The position numbers and the translations under genes are program-made. The notes under the pieces were generated by a model, which worked only from the letters and a program-made list of their open reading frames with translations, was not told where the DNA came from and made no database searches. A stretch of 34,023 nt of DNA, taken from contig JAOUJD010000004.1 in assembly GCA_029883565.1 (NCBI GenBank), positions 1-34,023 of the forward strand, in the 5' to 3' direction. Position 1 is the stretch's first letter. Each line of letters begins with the position of its first letter. The DNA comes from Burkholderiaceae bacterium (GTDB lineage: Bacteria; Pseudomonadota; Gammaproteobacteria; Burkholderiales; Burkholderiaceae_F). This document shows positions 16,759 to 27,248 of the stretch, piece after piece.

Positions 16759-17645
16759 CACCGCTGCGGCACGGGCTTGCCGCCGCTGGGCCCCTTCATG
16801 TACTTGAAGAAGTCGGACGACTGGTCGATCACCATCACGTCGTTCCGGTTCCTGAAGCTCGCGCGATAGGCGTCAAGGCTGCGGTAGAACTGGGCGAAAT
16901 CGGGGTTCTGACCGAAGGCCTGCGCATACAGCGCCGACGCCTTCGCGTCGCCGTCGCCCTTGATCTTCTGGGCGTCGCGGTAGGCCTCGGCCAGCAGCAC
17001 CTCGCGCTGCCGGTCCGCATCGGCGCGGATCTTCTCGCCCTCGGCGGAGCCGGTGGCCCGCTGCTCGTTGGCGACCCGCTTGCGCTCCGCCTCCATGCGC
17101 CGATACACCGACTCGCTGATCTCGGGGACGAAGTCGATCCGCTTCAGGCGCACGTCGACGATCTCGACGCCGAGGCCCTTGGTGGCCTCCTGCACGGCAA
17201 CGCGGATTTCCTCCATCGCCTTTTCCCGCTGGCGCGACGTGATCTCGTTCACGGTGCGCCGGTTCACCGCGTAGTTCAGCGCGTCGCGCACGAGGGTCGA
17301 GATGCGCTCCTCGGCCGCCCGCTCGCCGACGGGGAAGCTGACGCGGAACGCGCGCGGGTCGTTGATCCGCCAGCGGACGAAGGAGTCGATCAGCAGGTTC
17401 TTCTTTTCCGCCGTCTGCACACGGTCGGCCACCGGAGTGTCGATCGTCAGGATACGGCGGTCCTGGTACTCGACGTTCTGGACCAGCGGCAGCCGGAAAT
17501 ACAGGCCCGGCTCGGTAATCACGCGCGTGATCTGCCCGAGCTGGAACACGATCGCGAATTGGCGCTGGTCGACGACGAACGTGCTGGCGCGGACGATCAC
17601 CGCCGCGATCACGACGCCCACCACGAGAGCAAGTATGCGGTTCAT
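16758..17645 (-). CDS. hflC: HflC, modulator of FtsH protease
   Basis: A 295-residue SPFH/band-7 protein with one N-terminal membrane helix (about 4-22) and a periplasmic band-7 domain (FVVDQRQFAIVFQLGQI onward), then a long charged coiled region (MEAERKRVANEQRATGSAEG). HflC and HflK form a large membrane cage around FtsH and tune its proteolysis. 9 bases after hflK. ATG start. Confidence 0.96.
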   Translation of the reverse strand: MNRILALVVGVVIAAVIVRASTFVVDQRQFAIVFQLGQITRVITEPGLYFRLPLVQNVEYQDRRILTIDTPVADRVQTAEKKNLLIDSFVRWRINDPRAFRVSFPVGERAAEERISTLVRDALNYAVNRRTVNEITSRQREKAMEEIRVAVQEATKGLGVEIVDVRLKRIDFVPEISESVYRRMEAERKRVANEQRATGSAEGEKIRADADRQREVLLAEAYRDAQKIKGDGDAKASALYAQAFGQNPDFAQFYRSLDAYRASFRNRNDVMVIDQSSDFFKYMKGPSGGKPVPQR

Positions 17646-17654
17646 CGGTTCTCC

Positions 17655-18902
17655 TCAGCGCGCTTCGCGGTCACGACTGCGCAGCGAGGTATCGCGGCTG
17701 CGCGTTTCGACCGGCGCGGTCGACTCGGCGCCGGCCGCCGGCGCGGGGCGCGGCGCGGCGGAGTCCTGCAGCGCCTGCTGCATCAGCTTGTCGAACGGCA
17801 GGTACAGCAGCTGGTTGGACTGTCGGGAATCCACGAGCACCTTGGTCGTGTTGCTGAACACCTGCTGCATCGTGTCGATGTACATGCGATCCCGCGTCAC
17901 CAGCGGCGCCTTCTGGTATTCGGTCAGGACCTGGCGGAAGCGCGACGCGTCGCCCTGTGCGGTCTCGACGACGCGGGTCCGGTAGCCCTCGGCCTCCTGC
18001 ATCAGCCTGGACGCCAGGCCGCGGGCCTTGGGCACCACGTCGTTCGCATAGGCCTGGCCCTCGTTGATCTGGCGCTCGCGGTCCTGGCCGGCCTTGACCG
18101 CGTCGTCAAACGCCGCCTGCACCTGCTCGGGCGGCTGCGCGTTCTGGATGGCCACCGTCGACACCAGGATTCCCGTGCCGTAGCGGTCGAGCATCTGCTG
18201 CATGCGCTCGCGCACCTCGATCGCGATCTGCTGGCGCGACTCGTACAGCACCGAATCCATCGTCTTGCGGCCGACGACCTCGCGCATCGCGGATTCGGCG
18301 GTCTGGATCACCGCCGCCGTCGGATTGCGGCTGTTGAACAGGTAATCGGTCGCTCCGTCGTCCTTGATCCGGTACTGCACCTCGAACTGGATGTCGACGA
18401 TGTTCTCGTCGTCCGACAGCAAGAGCGCTTCCTTCAGCCGCTCCGGCCGCCCTCGCGTACCGACCTCGACCCGGCGCAGCGACAGGACGTCCACGAGTTC
18501 GCTCGTCTGCACCGGCCACGGCAGGCGCCAGCGAAAACCGGGGCGCGTCGTCTCCGAATACTTTCCGAAGGTGGTCACGACGCCGACCTGGCCCTCGGGC
18601 ACGATGTAGAAGCCGCTTCCGAGCCAGATCAGCGCGACCACGGCGAGCACCGCAGTCAGTCCCACGCCGGCACCCTTGCCGTTCGGACGCAGGCCGCCCA
18701 GCCCTCCGCCGCCCGAACGCCCTCCACCGCCGCGGCGTCCGAACATGCTGTTCAGCCGGCGATTGAAGTCGCGCCAGAGTTCGTCGAGGTCGGGAGGTCC
18801 GTCGTTGTCTTGACGCTGCGGCCGGCGCTCACCATCGCGCCCGCCGTCATTCGAACCGTTGGAACCGCCACCCCGGCCCCATTGGGGGTCGTTCAGCGAC
18901 AT
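17655..18902 (-). CDS. hflK: HflK, modulator of FtsH protease
   Basis: A 415-residue partner of HflC. It has a glycine-rich, charged cytoplasmic N-terminus (about 1-75), a single membrane helix (about 78-98, VGLTAVLAVVALIWLGSGFY), the SPFH domain beginning IVPEGQVGVVTTFGKY, and an alanine/proline-rich C-terminal tail. ATG start with AGGA 6 bases upstream. Between it and hflX are 60 bases with nothing I can name. Confidence 0.96.
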   Translation of the reverse strand: MSLNDPQWGRGGGSNGSNDGGRDGERRPQRQDNDGPPDLDELWRDFNRRLNSMFGRRGGGGRSGGGGLGGLRPNGKGAGVGLTAVLAVVALIWLGSGFYIVPEGQVGVVTTFGKYSETTRPGFRWRLPWPVQTSELVDVLSLRRVEVGTRGRPERLKEALLLSDDENIVDIQFEVQYRIKDDGATDYLFNSRNPTAAVIQTAESAMREVVGRKTMDSVLYESRQQIAIEVRERMQQMLDRYGTGILVSTVAIQNAQPPEQVQAAFDDAVKAGQDRERQINEGQAYANDVVPKARGLASRLMQEAEGYRTRVVETAQGDASRFRQVLTEYQKAPLVTRDRMYIDTMQQVFSNTTKVLVDSRQSNQLLYLPFDKLMQQALQDSAAPRPAPAAGAESTAPVETRSRDTSLRSRDREAR

Positions 18903-18962
18903 CGCGTGTCCTAGCGAAGGAGAATGTTCATGAAACGAGCCGACGTAGCGTACCGGATCGGG

Positions 18963-20078
18963 CTACGCCGTTGCTGAGGGCGACCAAGTGGGGGCTTCGT
19001 CGGAGAATGGCTGGTCGGCGGACGAACGCCGCGCAAATTCCGCGATCGCGCCCCGCAACAGGTCCAGACCGGCACCCGTTCGTGCGCTCACCGCAACGGA
19101 AAGGATCGTATCACAGGGGTCTCGCACCACCTCCGGCTCGCGACCCGCGATATCGATCTTGTTGTAGACGACGAGGCGCGGCACGTCGCCCGCCCCGATC
19201 TCGGCCAGCACGCGGTCGACCTCGGCCATCTGCTCCTCGCGCGCGGGGGATGCCGCATCGACCACATGCAGGAGCAGGTCCGCCTCGGCGGTCTCGTCGA
19301 GGGTCGACTTGAAGGCCTCGATCAGCGAATGCGGCAGACCTCGGATAAACCCGACCGTGTCTGACAGGACGACCTCCACGCCATCGACCACGTGGCACCT
19401 GCGCGACGTCGTGTCGAGCGTGGCAAACAACTGGTCCGCCGCATAGGCGGCCGAGCGCGTCAGGGCATTGAAGAGCGTCGACTTGCCTGCGTTCGTGTAG
19501 CCGACGAGGGACACGGAAAGCACGTCACGGCGGGAGCGCGCCCGACGCCGCGTGCGCCGCTGCTTCTCGAGCACCTTCAGGCGCTCGCGCAATTGCCGCA
19601 CCCGCACGCCGATCATGCGGCGGTCGAGTTCGATCTGCTTCTCGCCGGGGCCGCCGGTCTTGCCCAGGCCGCCGCGCTGCCGTTCCAGGTGCGACCACCC
19701 GCGCACCAGGCGCGTCGACAGGTGTTCCAGTTGAGCCAGCTCGACCTGCAGCTTGCCTTCCCGGCTCTTGGCGCGGCGGGAAAAGATGTAGAGGATCAGC
19801 GCGGTGCGATCGAGCACCCACAGTTCGAGGGCGCGCTCCAGGTTGCGCTGCTGCGCGGGCGTCAGGGCGACATCGAAAACGACGAAACCCGCGCCCGCGG
19901 CAGCGGCCTGCGCCTTGATCTCCTCGACCTTGCCGGACCCGATGTAGTAGGCGGAATCCGGGCGGTCGCGGCGCACGGCGACATGTCCGACCGGCGTGAT
20001 GCCCGACGACTCGACCAGCTGCCTCAATTCCTCGGCGGCATCGGGGTCGTCCCGGCGGCCGATGGCAACACTCACCAT
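18963..20078 (-). CDS. hflX: GTPase HflX
   Basis: A 371-residue ribosome-associated GTPase that splits stalled ribosomes. Visible are the N-terminal HflX domain (YYIGSGKVEEIKAQ), the helical linker (GPGEKQIELDRRMI), and the G domain with GYTNAGKSTLFNAL (G1), DTVGFIRGLPHSLIEAFKSTL (G3 region) and NKID (G4). Family-like residues (GGVSRAF) continue in frame upstream of ATG 20078, but no ATG, GTG or TTG exists there before the hfq gene, only a CTG near 20133. I therefore keep 20078 with some doubt. Follows hfq by 50 bases. Confidence 0.93.
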   Translation of the reverse strand: MVSVAIGRRDDPDAAEELRQLVESSGITPVGHVAVRRDRPDSAYYIGSGKVEEIKAQAAAAGAGFVVFDVALTPAQQRNLERALELWVLDRTALILYIFSRRAKSREGKLQVELAQLEHLSTRLVRGWSHLERQRGGLGKTGGPGEKQIELDRRMIGVRVRQLRERLKVLEKQRRTRRRARSRRDVLSVSLVGYTNAGKSTLFNALTRSAAYAADQLFATLDTTSRRCHVVDGVEVVLSDTVGFIRGLPHSLIEAFKSTLDETAEADLLLHVVDAASPAREEQMAEVDRVLAEIGAGDVPRLVVYNKIDIAGREPEVVRDPCDTILSVAVSARTGAGLDLLRGAIAEFARRSSADQPFSDEAPTWSPSATA

Positions 20079-20128
20079 GAAGGCGCGCGAAACGCCCCCG
20101 GCGCGCCCGTTCTCGACCTGGAAGACGG

Positions 20129-20362
20129 TCAGGCGTCGGACTCCGTCGTGAGGTTGACCGGCCGTGCCGGCACCACGGTGGAGATGGCGTGCTTGTAGAC
20201 CATCTGGGTCACCGTGTTCCGCAACAGGACCACGTACTGGTCGAACGACTCGACCTGGCCCTGCAGCTTGATGCCGTTGACCAGGTAGATCGACACAGGG
20301 ATATGTTCCTTGCGAAGTGCGTTCAGAAACGGGTCTTGTAGGAGTTGCCCTTTATTGCTCAT
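20129..20362 (-). CDS. hfq: RNA chaperone Hfq
   Basis: A 77-residue Sm-like hexameric protein that pairs small RNAs with mRNAs. It begins [24 protein letters not shown] with Sm1 [21 protein letters not shown] and Sm2 [12 protein letters not shown]. The start is ATG 20362 with GGAGC five bases upstream; the track ORF start at 20440 adds 26 unrelated codons. hfq-hflX-hflK-hflC is conserved across proteobacteria. The 147-base gap to der may hold its own promoter, but none is clear. Confidence 0.98.
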   Translation of the reverse strand: MSNKGQLLQDPFLNALRKEHIPVSIYLVNGIKLQGQVESFDQYVVLLRNTVTQMVYKHAISTVVPARPVNLTTESDA

Positions 20363-20509
20363 GTTTGCTCCAGCGCTTGACAACGCTTGTTGTGTGCGGG
20401 GTCGGAGGGAGAAAGGCCTCCGGCTGAACCGCGCCGTCAATGGGAGGTGGGTACGAGACGGCTGAATTCAATGTATCGCAAAAGCCACGCCTTTGCCAGC
20501 GAGCGAAGG

Positions 20510-21850
20510 TCAGGCGACGTACGGGTTTTTGCTCGTACGGAACTCCACGCGCGGCGGCTGACCGGTCAGCTCGAAGTGCTCGCGGAACTGCGATTCGAGG
20601 TAGCGTCGGTACGCATCCGAAACGTGCCCCAGCGAGTTTCCGTGCACCACGATGATGGGCGGGTTGTGACCTCCCTGGTGCGCGTACCGGAGCTTCGGTC
20701 GCGAATGCCCGGCGCGGGCCGGCTGCTGGCGCGCGACGGCCGCGATGAGGGCGCGCGTGAGCTTGGGGGTCGAGAGCTTCGCGAACGCGGCCCGGTGTGC
20801 CTCCACGACCGATCGCATCAGTGCGCCGAGCCCGCTCTTCTTCAGCGCCGAGATGTGGTGCACGCGCGCCCATCGCAGGAAATGCAGCTTGCGGTCGATC
20901 TCGCGCTTGATGCGGTCGCGCTGGTAGTCGTCCAGTCCGTCCCACTTGTTGACCGCCACGACCAGGGCCCGCCCGCTCTCCAGCACGAACCCGGCGATGT
21001 GCGCATCCTGGTCGGCGATTTCGGACGCCGCATCGAGCAGCAGGATCACGACGTTGCAGTCGGCGATCGACTGCAACGTCTTGACCACCGAAAACTTCTC
21101 GATCGCCTCGAACACCTTGCCGCGCCGGCGGATTCCCGCCGTGTCGATCAGCGTGAACGACTGCCCCTGGAACTCGAATTCGACCTCGATCGAGTCGCGC
21201 GTCGTGCCAGGCTGGTCGAACGCGATCAGCCGCTGCTCGCCGATCAGCGCGTTGATCAGCGTCGACTTGCCGACATTGGGGCGGCCGACGACGGCGACGC
21301 GGATGCGCTTGCCCCCGGATTCGGCGTCGGCTCCCTCGTCGTCGGCAACCGCGGCGGGCTGCATGAAGCCCGCCAGCGCGAATTCCATCAGGTCACGCAC
21401 GCCGTCGCCGTGCGAGGCGGAGATCATCAGCGGTTCGCCCAGGCCGAGTTCGTGGAACTCGGCGACCGCCTCCGACCGCATGCCTTCGGCCTTGTTGACC
21501 GCCAGCACGATCGGACGTCCGGTGATGCGCAGGCGCTCGGCGATGCGCCGGTCGTGCGCAGTCAGGCCCTCGCGGGCGTCGAGGACGAAGACGATGACGT
21601 CGCTTTCGGCGATCGCCTGCTCGGTCTGCGCCGCCATCTCACGGACGATGCCCTCGGCGTTGACGGGCTCGAACCCGCCCGTATCGATGACGATGTAGTC
21701 GCGCGGCCCGCCGCGCCCTTCGCCGTAGTGGCGGTCGCGCGTCAGCCCGGGGAAATCGGCGACGAGCGCCTGGCGCGAGCGGGTCAGCCGATTGAACAGC
21801 GTCGACTTGCCGACATTGGGGCGCCCGACCAGTGCGACGACCGGCTTCAC
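20510..21850 (-). CDS. der: GTPase Der (EngA)
   Basis: A 446-residue double GTPase needed for 50S subunit assembly. Two G domains are seen, each with [10 protein letters not shown] (residues 8-17 and a second near 182-191), G3 motifs DTGGFE and [10 protein letters not shown], and G4 NKAEG and NKWDG, followed by the KH-like C-terminal domain ending KNPYVA. GTG start. A longer acidic linker ([13 protein letters not shown]) separates the G domains. Confidence 0.98.
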   Translation of the reverse strand: MKPVVALVGRPNVGKSTLFNRLTRSRQALVADFPGLTRDRHYGEGRGGPRDYIVIDTGGFEPVNAEGIVREMAAQTEQAIAESDVIVFVLDAREGLTAHDRRIAERLRITGRPIVLAVNKAEGMRSEAVAEFHELGLGEPLMISASHGDGVRDLMEFALAGFMQPAAVADDEGADAESGGKRIRVAVVGRPNVGKSTLINALIGEQRLIAFDQPGTTRDSIEVEFEFQGQSFTLIDTAGIRRRGKVFEAIEKFSVVKTLQSIADCNVVILLLDAASEIADQDAHIAGFVLESGRALVVAVNKWDGLDDYQRDRIKREIDRKLHFLRWARVHHISALKKSGLGALMRSVVEAHRAAFAKLSTPKLTRALIAAVARQQPARAGHSRPKLRYAHQGGHNPPIIVVHGNSLGHVSDAYRRYLESQFREHFELTGQPPRVEFRTSKNPYVA

Positions 21851-21871
21851 GTTGCCGCGGCGCGCGAGCGC

Positions 21872-23062
21872 CTATTCAAGGGTGACCAGGGCCACGACGC
21901 CGTCCTGCGTCTGCACGATGGCACCACCCCCCGAGGCGCGGGGCGTGGCGACGATCGCGCTGCCGAGTTCGATGCGCGCGACAAAGCCGCCATCTTCCGG
22001 CGACAGGAAATGAACGTAACCCTGGAAGTCCCCCACGACGACGGCGCGGCGCAGCGCGAGCGGGGCAGAAAGGTCACGGTTGGCCAGCTTCTGCTGCTGC
22101 CAGGCGCTCGCGCCGGCCGTGCGCGAGAAGGCGTACAGGTGCGACTTGGAGTCGACCGCGTACACCTTCTGTTCATCGCCGCCGGGGCCGGTGGCCGCGG
22201 ACAGGTCGCGCGCCCAGCGCGTGGCGCCGTTGGCAGCCTCGACACAGGCGAGGCGCCCCTGGTATGAGGCGGCGCAGACGTCGCCCGCCGCCACCAGCGG
22301 CTGGCCCATGACATCCGCCAGGCGCTCCACTTCCGTCGCGCCGCGCGGTTCGGACACCGCGACGTCCCAGCGGACGGCTCCGTTCGAAGTGGTCAGCGCC
22401 ACCAGCCGGCCGCCCGGAAATCCGGCCACGACGAACTCGCCCGCAAACGCCAGTTCGTTCGGCCCGCGCAGCGTCAGGGGCGTCGCGGCGCGCTGGTAGG
22501 ACCAGCGCCGACGGCCTGACTCGGCGTCGAAAGCGGTGATCCGGAAATCGCTGGCCCGCACGATGACCAGACCGCGTCCGACCAGCGGCGGCGCCTGGAT
22601 CTCGCCCTGCACCGCGGCGCGCCACATCGGCTTGCCTTCGGCGCCGAACGTCACGACTTCGCCGCGCGGAGAACCGACGGCGACGATGAAGCCGTCACTG
22701 CCGACGCCGCCGGAAATCTTCGTCTTCGCGTCGGCGCGCCACACGACCTCGCCGTTGGCCGGACCGAGCCGCACGACCTCGCCCGCCGCCGACGCCGCGA
22801 AGACCGCGTTCTCGAGCACCGCCGGTTGCAGGTAGGACCCGCGTGCGGAACCGATGTCCTTGCGCCAGGCGATCCGCGCCGTCAGCGCAGGCTTGAACTC
22901 GGGCAGCGGCGCGGCGGCGGACGCCTTGGACGGCGACCCGCCCATCCAGGTCGGCATCCAGGAGCATCCGGCCGTCAGGCCGGCCGCGGCGGCGAGCCAC
23001 AGCGCGAGGCACGCGCGAGCCAGGAAAGCGCCGCGCGGACGGGCCGAGGTTGCTTCGGTCAT
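21872..23062 (-). CDS. bamB: Outer membrane assembly lipoprotein BamB
   Basis: A 396-residue lipoprotein of the BAM complex that inserts beta-barrels in the outer membrane. The signal peptide ends in lipobox LTAGC with C33 as the lipidated residue. The rest is a beta-propeller of PQQ-like repeats (NGEVVWRADAKTKI, AEGKPMWRAAVQG, AFDAESGRRRWSYQR, ANGATRWARDL). 21 bases before der, 11 after yfgM, the usual yfgM-bamB-der order. Confidence 0.95.
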   Translation of the reverse strand: MTEATSARPRGAFLARACLALWLAAAAGLTAGCSWMPTWMGGSPSKASAAAPLPEFKPALTARIAWRKDIGSARGSYLQPAVLENAVFAASAAGEVVRLGPANGEVVWRADAKTKISGGVGSDGFIVAVGSPRGEVVTFGAEGKPMWRAAVQGEIQAPPLVGRGLVIVRASDFRITAFDAESGRRRWSYQRAATPLTLRGPNELAFAGEFVVAGFPGGRLVALTTSNGAVRWDVAVSEPRGATEVERLADVMGQPLVAAGDVCAASYQGRLACVEAANGATRWARDLSAATGPGGDEQKVYAVDSKSHLYAFSRTAGASAWQQQKLANRDLSAPLALRRAVVVGDFQGYVHFLSPEDGGFVARIELGSAIVATPRASGGGAIVQTQDGVVALVTLE

Positions 23063-23073
23063 TGCCGCCCCGC

Positions 23074-23712
23074 CTACGAACCGCTCGCCGGCAGCGCGTC
23101 CAGCTTCAGCTGGATCAACTGCCGCAGGGGATGCTGGGCGTCGGCGCGCGCCAGCGCATCCTTGTAGGCGGCAGCGGCCTCGGCGTACTTCTTCTGCGCG
23201 GCGAACACGTCACCGCGCCGGTCGGCGAACTCGACCGCCTGCGCAGCCGGCACGTCGCCGCCCAGCAGCTTCAGCGCCTCGTCGTACTTCTTCTCGTCGA
23301 GAAGGACGCCTGCCAGCCGCACCTGCGCGATGGCCTTCAGTTCCGCCTGCCCGGACTTGTCGATCACCCACTGCAGCGACTCGCGCGCGCGGTCCGCCTT
23401 GCCGGCTTCGGCCTGCACCCGCGCGACCTGCAACGCCGCCATGGACGCGTAGGCTGTCCCCGAGTACTGGCTGGTCAGCATCTCGGCCAGCGCACCGGCC
23501 TTGTCCGCGTCGCGGGCCGCGATCGCCTTCTCGAGCTGGCCGTACACGCCCGCCGCCTTCCCCGCCTGTTCGCGCTGGTACCACTGCCAGCCGTTGTAGG
23601 CGGCGAATCCGAGCAGCACCAGCGTGATTACGGTCAGGATGAAGTTGCCGTATTTCGCCCACCACGCCTTCAGTTCCGCGAGTTGTTCCTGTTCTTCGAG
23701 GTCGTATGCCAT
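23074..23712 (-). CDS. yfgM: YfgM-like ancillary SecYEG translocon subunit (TPR protein)
   Basis: A 212-residue inner-membrane protein with a short cytoplasmic start (MAYDLEEQEQLAELKAWW), one membrane helix (about 23-42) and a periplasmic TPR-like domain with alanine-rich helical repeats. In Escherichia coli YfgM joins PpiD at SecYEG and helps hand over secreted proteins. I use ATG 23712, which has AAGGA five bases upstream and matches the family start, not the track start 12 codons earlier. Confidence 0.9.
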   Translation of the reverse strand: MAYDLEEQEQLAELKAWWAKYGNFILTVITLVLLGFAAYNGWQWYQREQAGKAAGVYGQLEKAIAARDADKAGALAEMLTSQYSGTAYASMAALQVARVQAEAGKADRARESLQWVIDKSGQAELKAIAQVRLAGVLLDEKKYDEALKLLGGDVPAAQAVEFADRRGDVFAAQKKYAEAAAAYKDALARADAQHPLRQLIQLKLDALPASGS

Positions 23713-23748
23713 GTCGTTCCTTCGCGCGCGCTCAGCGCGCATCCCCAT

Positions 23749-25056
23749 TCATGACTGCTGTTCGCTGCGCGTCAGCGCATCCACGAGTTCGTCGGCCAGC
23801 CGTTCGAGCGGCACGATACGCTGCTCGCCGCCACCAGCCGCGCCCGCCGGTCCGCGCAGCGCCTTCAGCGCGACGGCTCCATTCCCGAGTTCAGCTTCGC
23901 CGACGATGACGGCGTACTCCGCGCCACTGGCATCCGCTTTCTTCATCTGCGACTTCAGGCTGCCCTCACCCGCGTGGTAGACGGCGTCGAGTCCCGCGTC
24001 CCGCAGCTGTTCGGCCACCCGGAACGCTTGCGCGGCGGTCGCGCCGCCCTGGTGCGCGACGTAGACATCGGTCGAGGTGGTCATGTCGACCGTCGCTGAC
24101 TCCTTCAGCAGCTCGACCACGCGTTCCATGCCGAACGCATAGCCACACGACGGCGACGCCCGCCCCCCCATGCGCTCCACCAGCGGGTCGTACCGGCCCC
24201 CGCCGCAGATGGTTCCCTGGGCGCCGAGCGCGTCGGTGATCCACTCGAAGACGGTCAGGTTGTAGTAGTCGAGCCCGCGGACCAGCCGGGGGTTCACTGT
24301 GAAGGAAATGCCGCTCGCCTCCAGCAGGCGCTGCAGCCCCTCGAAGTGCGCCCGCGATCCGTCACCGAGGTAGCCGGTGATCTTCGGCGCCTGCGCGACA
24401 ACCTCCGCCAGCGCCGGGTTCTTCGTGTCGAGGATGCGCAGCGGATTCGTGTGCAGCCTGCGTTGCGCATCCTCGTCCAGCGCGTCGCGGTGCGATTCGA
24501 AGTACGTGATCAGCTCGGCGCGATGGCGCGCACGCTCGTCGGCCTGACCCAGGCAATTGATCTCCAGGCGCACCGGCCCGACGCCGAGGATCTTCCACAG
24601 GCGCGCGAGCATCACGATGTGCTCGGCGTCGATGTCCGGTCCGGCAAAGCCGAGCGCCTCGACGTTCACCTGGTGGAACTGCCGGTAGCGGCCGCGCTGC
24701 GGACGCTCGTGGCGGAACACCGGCCCCATCGACCACACGCGCCTCGGCCCTTCGTACGTCAGGTTGTGCTCGACCGCCGCGCGCACCGTTCCGGCGGTGA
24801 ATTCGGGGCGCAGCGTCAGGTTCTCCCCGTTGAGCCTGTCCTCGAAGGAGTACATCTCCTTCTCGACGATGTCGGTCACTTCGCCGATGCCGCGCACGAA
24901 CAGTTCCGTGTGCTCGAGCAGCGGCGTGCGGATCAGCTGGTAACCGTAGCTCCTGACCCAGTCGGCCACCCGCGCCTCGAGCCACTCCCACACGGGGGCC
25001 TCGGCAGGCAACAGGTCGTTCATGCCGCGCACGGCGGCCAGTTTCTTGCGCGTCAT
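23749..25056 (-). CDS. hisS: Histidyl-tRNA synthetase
   Basis: A 435-residue class II synthetase charging tRNA-His. Motif 2 is [20 protein letters not shown], followed by FHQVNVE; the histidine-specific segments are [15 protein letters not shown] and [10 protein letters not shown]; the C-terminal anticodon-binding domain includes the DVYVAHQGG start and ends near residue 430. ATG start, 3 bases after the ispG stop. Confidence 0.98.
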   Translation of the reverse strand: MTRKKLAAVRGMNDLLPAEAPVWEWLEARVADWVRSYGYQLIRTPLLEHTELFVRGIGEVTDIVEKEMYSFEDRLNGENLTLRPEFTAGTVRAAVEHNLTYEGPRRVWSMGPVFRHERPQRGRYRQFHQVNVEALGFAGPDIDAEHIVMLARLWKILGVGPVRLEINCLGQADERARHRAELITYFESHRDALDEDAQRRLHTNPLRILDTKNPALAEVVAQAPKITGYLGDGSRAHFEGLQRLLEASGISFTVNPRLVRGLDYYNLTVFEWITDALGAQGTICGGGRYDPLVERMGGRASPSCGYAFGMERVVELLKESATVDMTTSTDVYVAHQGGATAAQAFRVAEQLRDAGLDAVYHAGEGSLKSQMKKADASGAEYAVIVGEAELGNGAVALKALRGPAGAAGGGEQRIVPLERLADELVDALTRSEQQS

Positions 25057-25059
25057 CGC

Positions 25060-26340
25060 TCAGTCCGGTGCGGGGCCGTACGTCCGGCGCACATACCCGT
25101 CGACGATGGCCTGGAATTCCTCGGCAATGCGCTCGCCCTTCAGCGTCACGCTGCGCTCGCCGTCGATGAACACGGGTGCCACCGGCGCCTCGCCGGAACC
25201 CGGCAGGCTGATGCCGATATTCGCGTGCTTGCTCTCGCCCGGACCGTTGACCACGCAGCCCATCACCGCCACGCTCATCGATTCGACCCCGGGGTGCCGG
25301 GAGCGCCACACCGGCATCTGCTCCCGCAGGTAGGTCTGGATCTTGTCCGCCAGTTCCTGGAAGAAGGTGCTCGTCGTCCTGCCGCAACCGGGGCACGCGA
25401 CGACCATCGGCGTGAACGCCCGCAGGCCCATCGTCTGCAGGATCTCCTGCGCCACCTGCACTTCGCGCGTGCGCGGTTCGCCGGGCGCCGGGGTCAGCGA
25501 GACGCGGATCGTGTCGCCGATGCCTTCCTGCAGCAGCACCGACAGCGCCGCGGTCGAGGCCACGATGCCCTTGCTCCCCATGCCCGCCTCGGTCAGCCCG
25601 AGATGCAGTGGGTAGTCGCAGCGGCGGGCCAGTTCGCGATACACGGCGATCAGGTCCTGCACGCCGCTGACCTTGGCCGACAGGCAGATGCGATCACCCG
25701 CCAGGCCCAGTTCCTCGGCGCGCTCGGCGTTCTCGATCGCGGAACGCACCAACGCTTCGCGCAGCACCGCATTGGCCGTCCAGGGCGCGCTGCGCTGCGC
25801 GTTCTCGTCCATCATGCGCGCCAGCAGTTCCTGGTCGAGCGAGCCCCAGTTGACGCCGATCCGCACCGGCTTGTCGTGGCGGCACGCCACCTCGATCATC
25901 TGCGCGAAGTTGTCCTCCCGGCGTGCGCCCTTGCCGACGTTGCCCGGATTGATGCGGTACTTCGACAGCGCCCGGGCACACTCCGGAAACTGGGTCAGCA
26001 GCTTGTGGCCGTTGTAGTGGAAGTCGCCCACCAGCGGCACGTCGATGCCCATGCGGTCGAGCTGCTCCCGGATGGCCGCGACTTCGGCGGCGGCTTCCGG
26101 CGAATTGACGGTGATCCGGACGATCTCGGAGCCTGCCAGCGCGAGTTCCTTCACCTGCACGGCCGTCGCGATGGCGTCCGCCGTGTCCGTGTTGGTCATC
26201 GACTGCACGACAACCGGGGCGTCCGCACCGACCCGGACCACGCGTGCGCCCCACTGCACGGCGACCTGCCGCGCACGGCGGCGCGCCGCCGGCCGGGCAG
26301 CGACAGGCATGCAATCAACGGGTTCGATCGGCCGGTTCAC
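25060..26340 (-). CDS. ispG: 4-hydroxy-3-methylbut-2-enyl diphosphate synthase IspG
   Basis: A 426-residue [4Fe-4S] enzyme of the MEP isoprenoid pathway. The TIM-barrel part shows [20 protein letters not shown] and [12 protein letters not shown]; the iron-sulfur part carries the cysteines in [10 protein letters not shown] and [10 protein letters not shown], followed by [15 protein letters not shown] start at 26340; a later ATG ([12 protein letters not shown]) is possible, since the first ten residues are not conserved. Gap of 8 to rodZ. Confidence 0.96.
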   Translation of the reverse strand: MNRPIEPVDCMPVAARPAARRRARQVAVQWGARVVRVGADAPVVVQSMTNTDTADAIATAVQVKELALAGSEIVRITVNSPEAAAEVAAIREQLDRMGIDVPLVGDFHYNGHKLLTQFPECARALSKYRINPGNVGKGARREDNFAQMIEVACRHDKPVRIGVNWGSLDQELLARMMDENAQRSAPWTANAVLREALVRSAIENAERAEELGLAGDRICLSAKVSGVQDLIAVYRELARRCDYPLHLGLTEAGMGSKGIVASTAALSVLLQEGIGDTIRVSLTPAPGEPRTREVQVAQEILQTMGLRAFTPMVVACPGCGRTTSTFFQELADKIQTYLREQMPVWRSRHPGVESMSVAVMGCVVNGPGESKHANIGISLPGSGEAPVAPVFIDGERSVTLKGERIAEEFQAIVDGYVRRTYGPAPD

Positions 26341-26348
26341 TGCGTCGA

Positions 26349-27248
26349 CTACTTGATGCTGAAACGGGCAACGTTGCCACGCGTGACGGGTTCGAGACCG
26401 AGAGGCTCGCCGCGCACGACTACCGTCGCCTTCGAGGCGTCGCCGATGACGACCGCGAACGGCAGCGCGCCCGCCGGCCGCAGTACTTCGCCGGCGTGCG
26501 CGAGTTGCGACACGAGGATCCTGCCGTTGGCATCCGTGATTTCGACCCAGGACACGCCGCTGAAGCTGATCGCCAGGAGGGCAGGCGGCCCGGCTGGCGC
26601 CGGGGCGGGTGCTGCGGCCTCGGCCGGCGGCGCATCCGCCCGCGGACTCTCGGTGGCCGGCGCGGCCGCGGCGTCCGCCGCCTGGGGAGCCGCCCGGTCG
26701 GCGGCCGGCTCGGCGGCCGGAGTGGCGGCCGGCGCGGCGGGCGCGACGGGTGAAGTGGGTGCCGCGGCCGCGGCCGCCGGCGCGCGCGGGGACGGTTCGC
26801 GGGTCGCGTACCAGCCGATGGCGCCCAGAGCGACCAGGGCCAGCAGCGCCAGTCCGAGCACGACCCGGCGGGAGACTTGCTCACGCGAGGCCGCCTGCAC
26901 CGGCGAATAGTCCTGCGTGCTGGCCATGCCGTCGACCACGGAACCGGCCGCTGGCGCCAGGCGGGAGTTCAGGTCGTCGACCAGCGGCGCCGGATCGAGG
27001 TCGACCGCGCGCGCATAGCTCCTGACGAAACCGCGCACGTAGGCCGCTTCGGGCAACTGGCCCAGGTCGGCGCTTTCCAGCGCCCGCACCTGTTTCGGGT
27101 GCAGGCGAAGTCGGCCGGCAATCTCCCCAACGCTCAGGCCCGCGGCTTCGCGCGCGGCCGCAAGGCGCGCGCCGAACGACGGCGGCATGTCCGCCTTGCC
27201 GTCCGCCGGCGCCCCGGCCGGCTCGCCGTGAACGTCGTCTTCACTCAC
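26349..27248 (-). CDS. rodZ: Cytoskeletal helix-turn-helix protein RodZ
   Basis: A 299-residue bitopic membrane protein linking MreB filaments to the wall machinery. It has a cytoplasmic HTH domain ([22 protein letters not shown], about 25-90), one membrane helix ([20 protein letters not shown]), a long alanine/proline-rich periplasmic linker and a C-terminal DUF4115 domain ([20 protein letters not shown]). I choose GTG 27248 ([10 protein letters not shown]) because it overlaps the pilF stop by 8 bases and has GAGG upstream; the ORF start at 27317 adds 23 residues read from inside pilF. Confidence 0.9.
   Translation of the reverse strand: MSEDDVHGEPAGAPADGKADMPPSFGARLAAAREAAGLSVGEIAGRLRLHPKQVRALESADLGQLPEAAYVRGFVRSYARAVDLDPAPLVDDLNSRLAPAAGSVVDGMASTQDYSPVQAASREQVSRRVVLGLALLALVALGAIGWYATREPSPRAPAAAAAAPTSPVAPAAPAATPAAEPAADRAAPQAADAAAAPATESPRADAPPAEAAAPAPAPAGPPALLAISFSGVSWVEITDANGRILVSQLAHAGEVLRPAGALPFAVVIGDASKATVVVRGEPLGLEPVTRGNVARFSIK

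Noticed and set aside
16749-18914. 721-codon plus-strand ORF opposite hflC and hflK
   Set aside because: Shadow of the real genes; no recognisable domain.
20481-20500. GG-N10-GC pattern upstream of hfq resembling a sigma-54 promoter
   Set aside because: The -12 part (TGGC) deviates from TTGC, and such spacing occurs often by chance in GC-rich DNA.
20387-22267. 626-codon plus-strand ORF opposite der and part of bamB
   Set aside because: Antisense shadow, composition typical of such frames.
24346-26910. 854-codon plus-strand ORF opposite hisS, ispG and rodZ
   Set aside because: It spans three well-supported minus-strand genes and ends in a low-complexity antisense of the rodZ linker.
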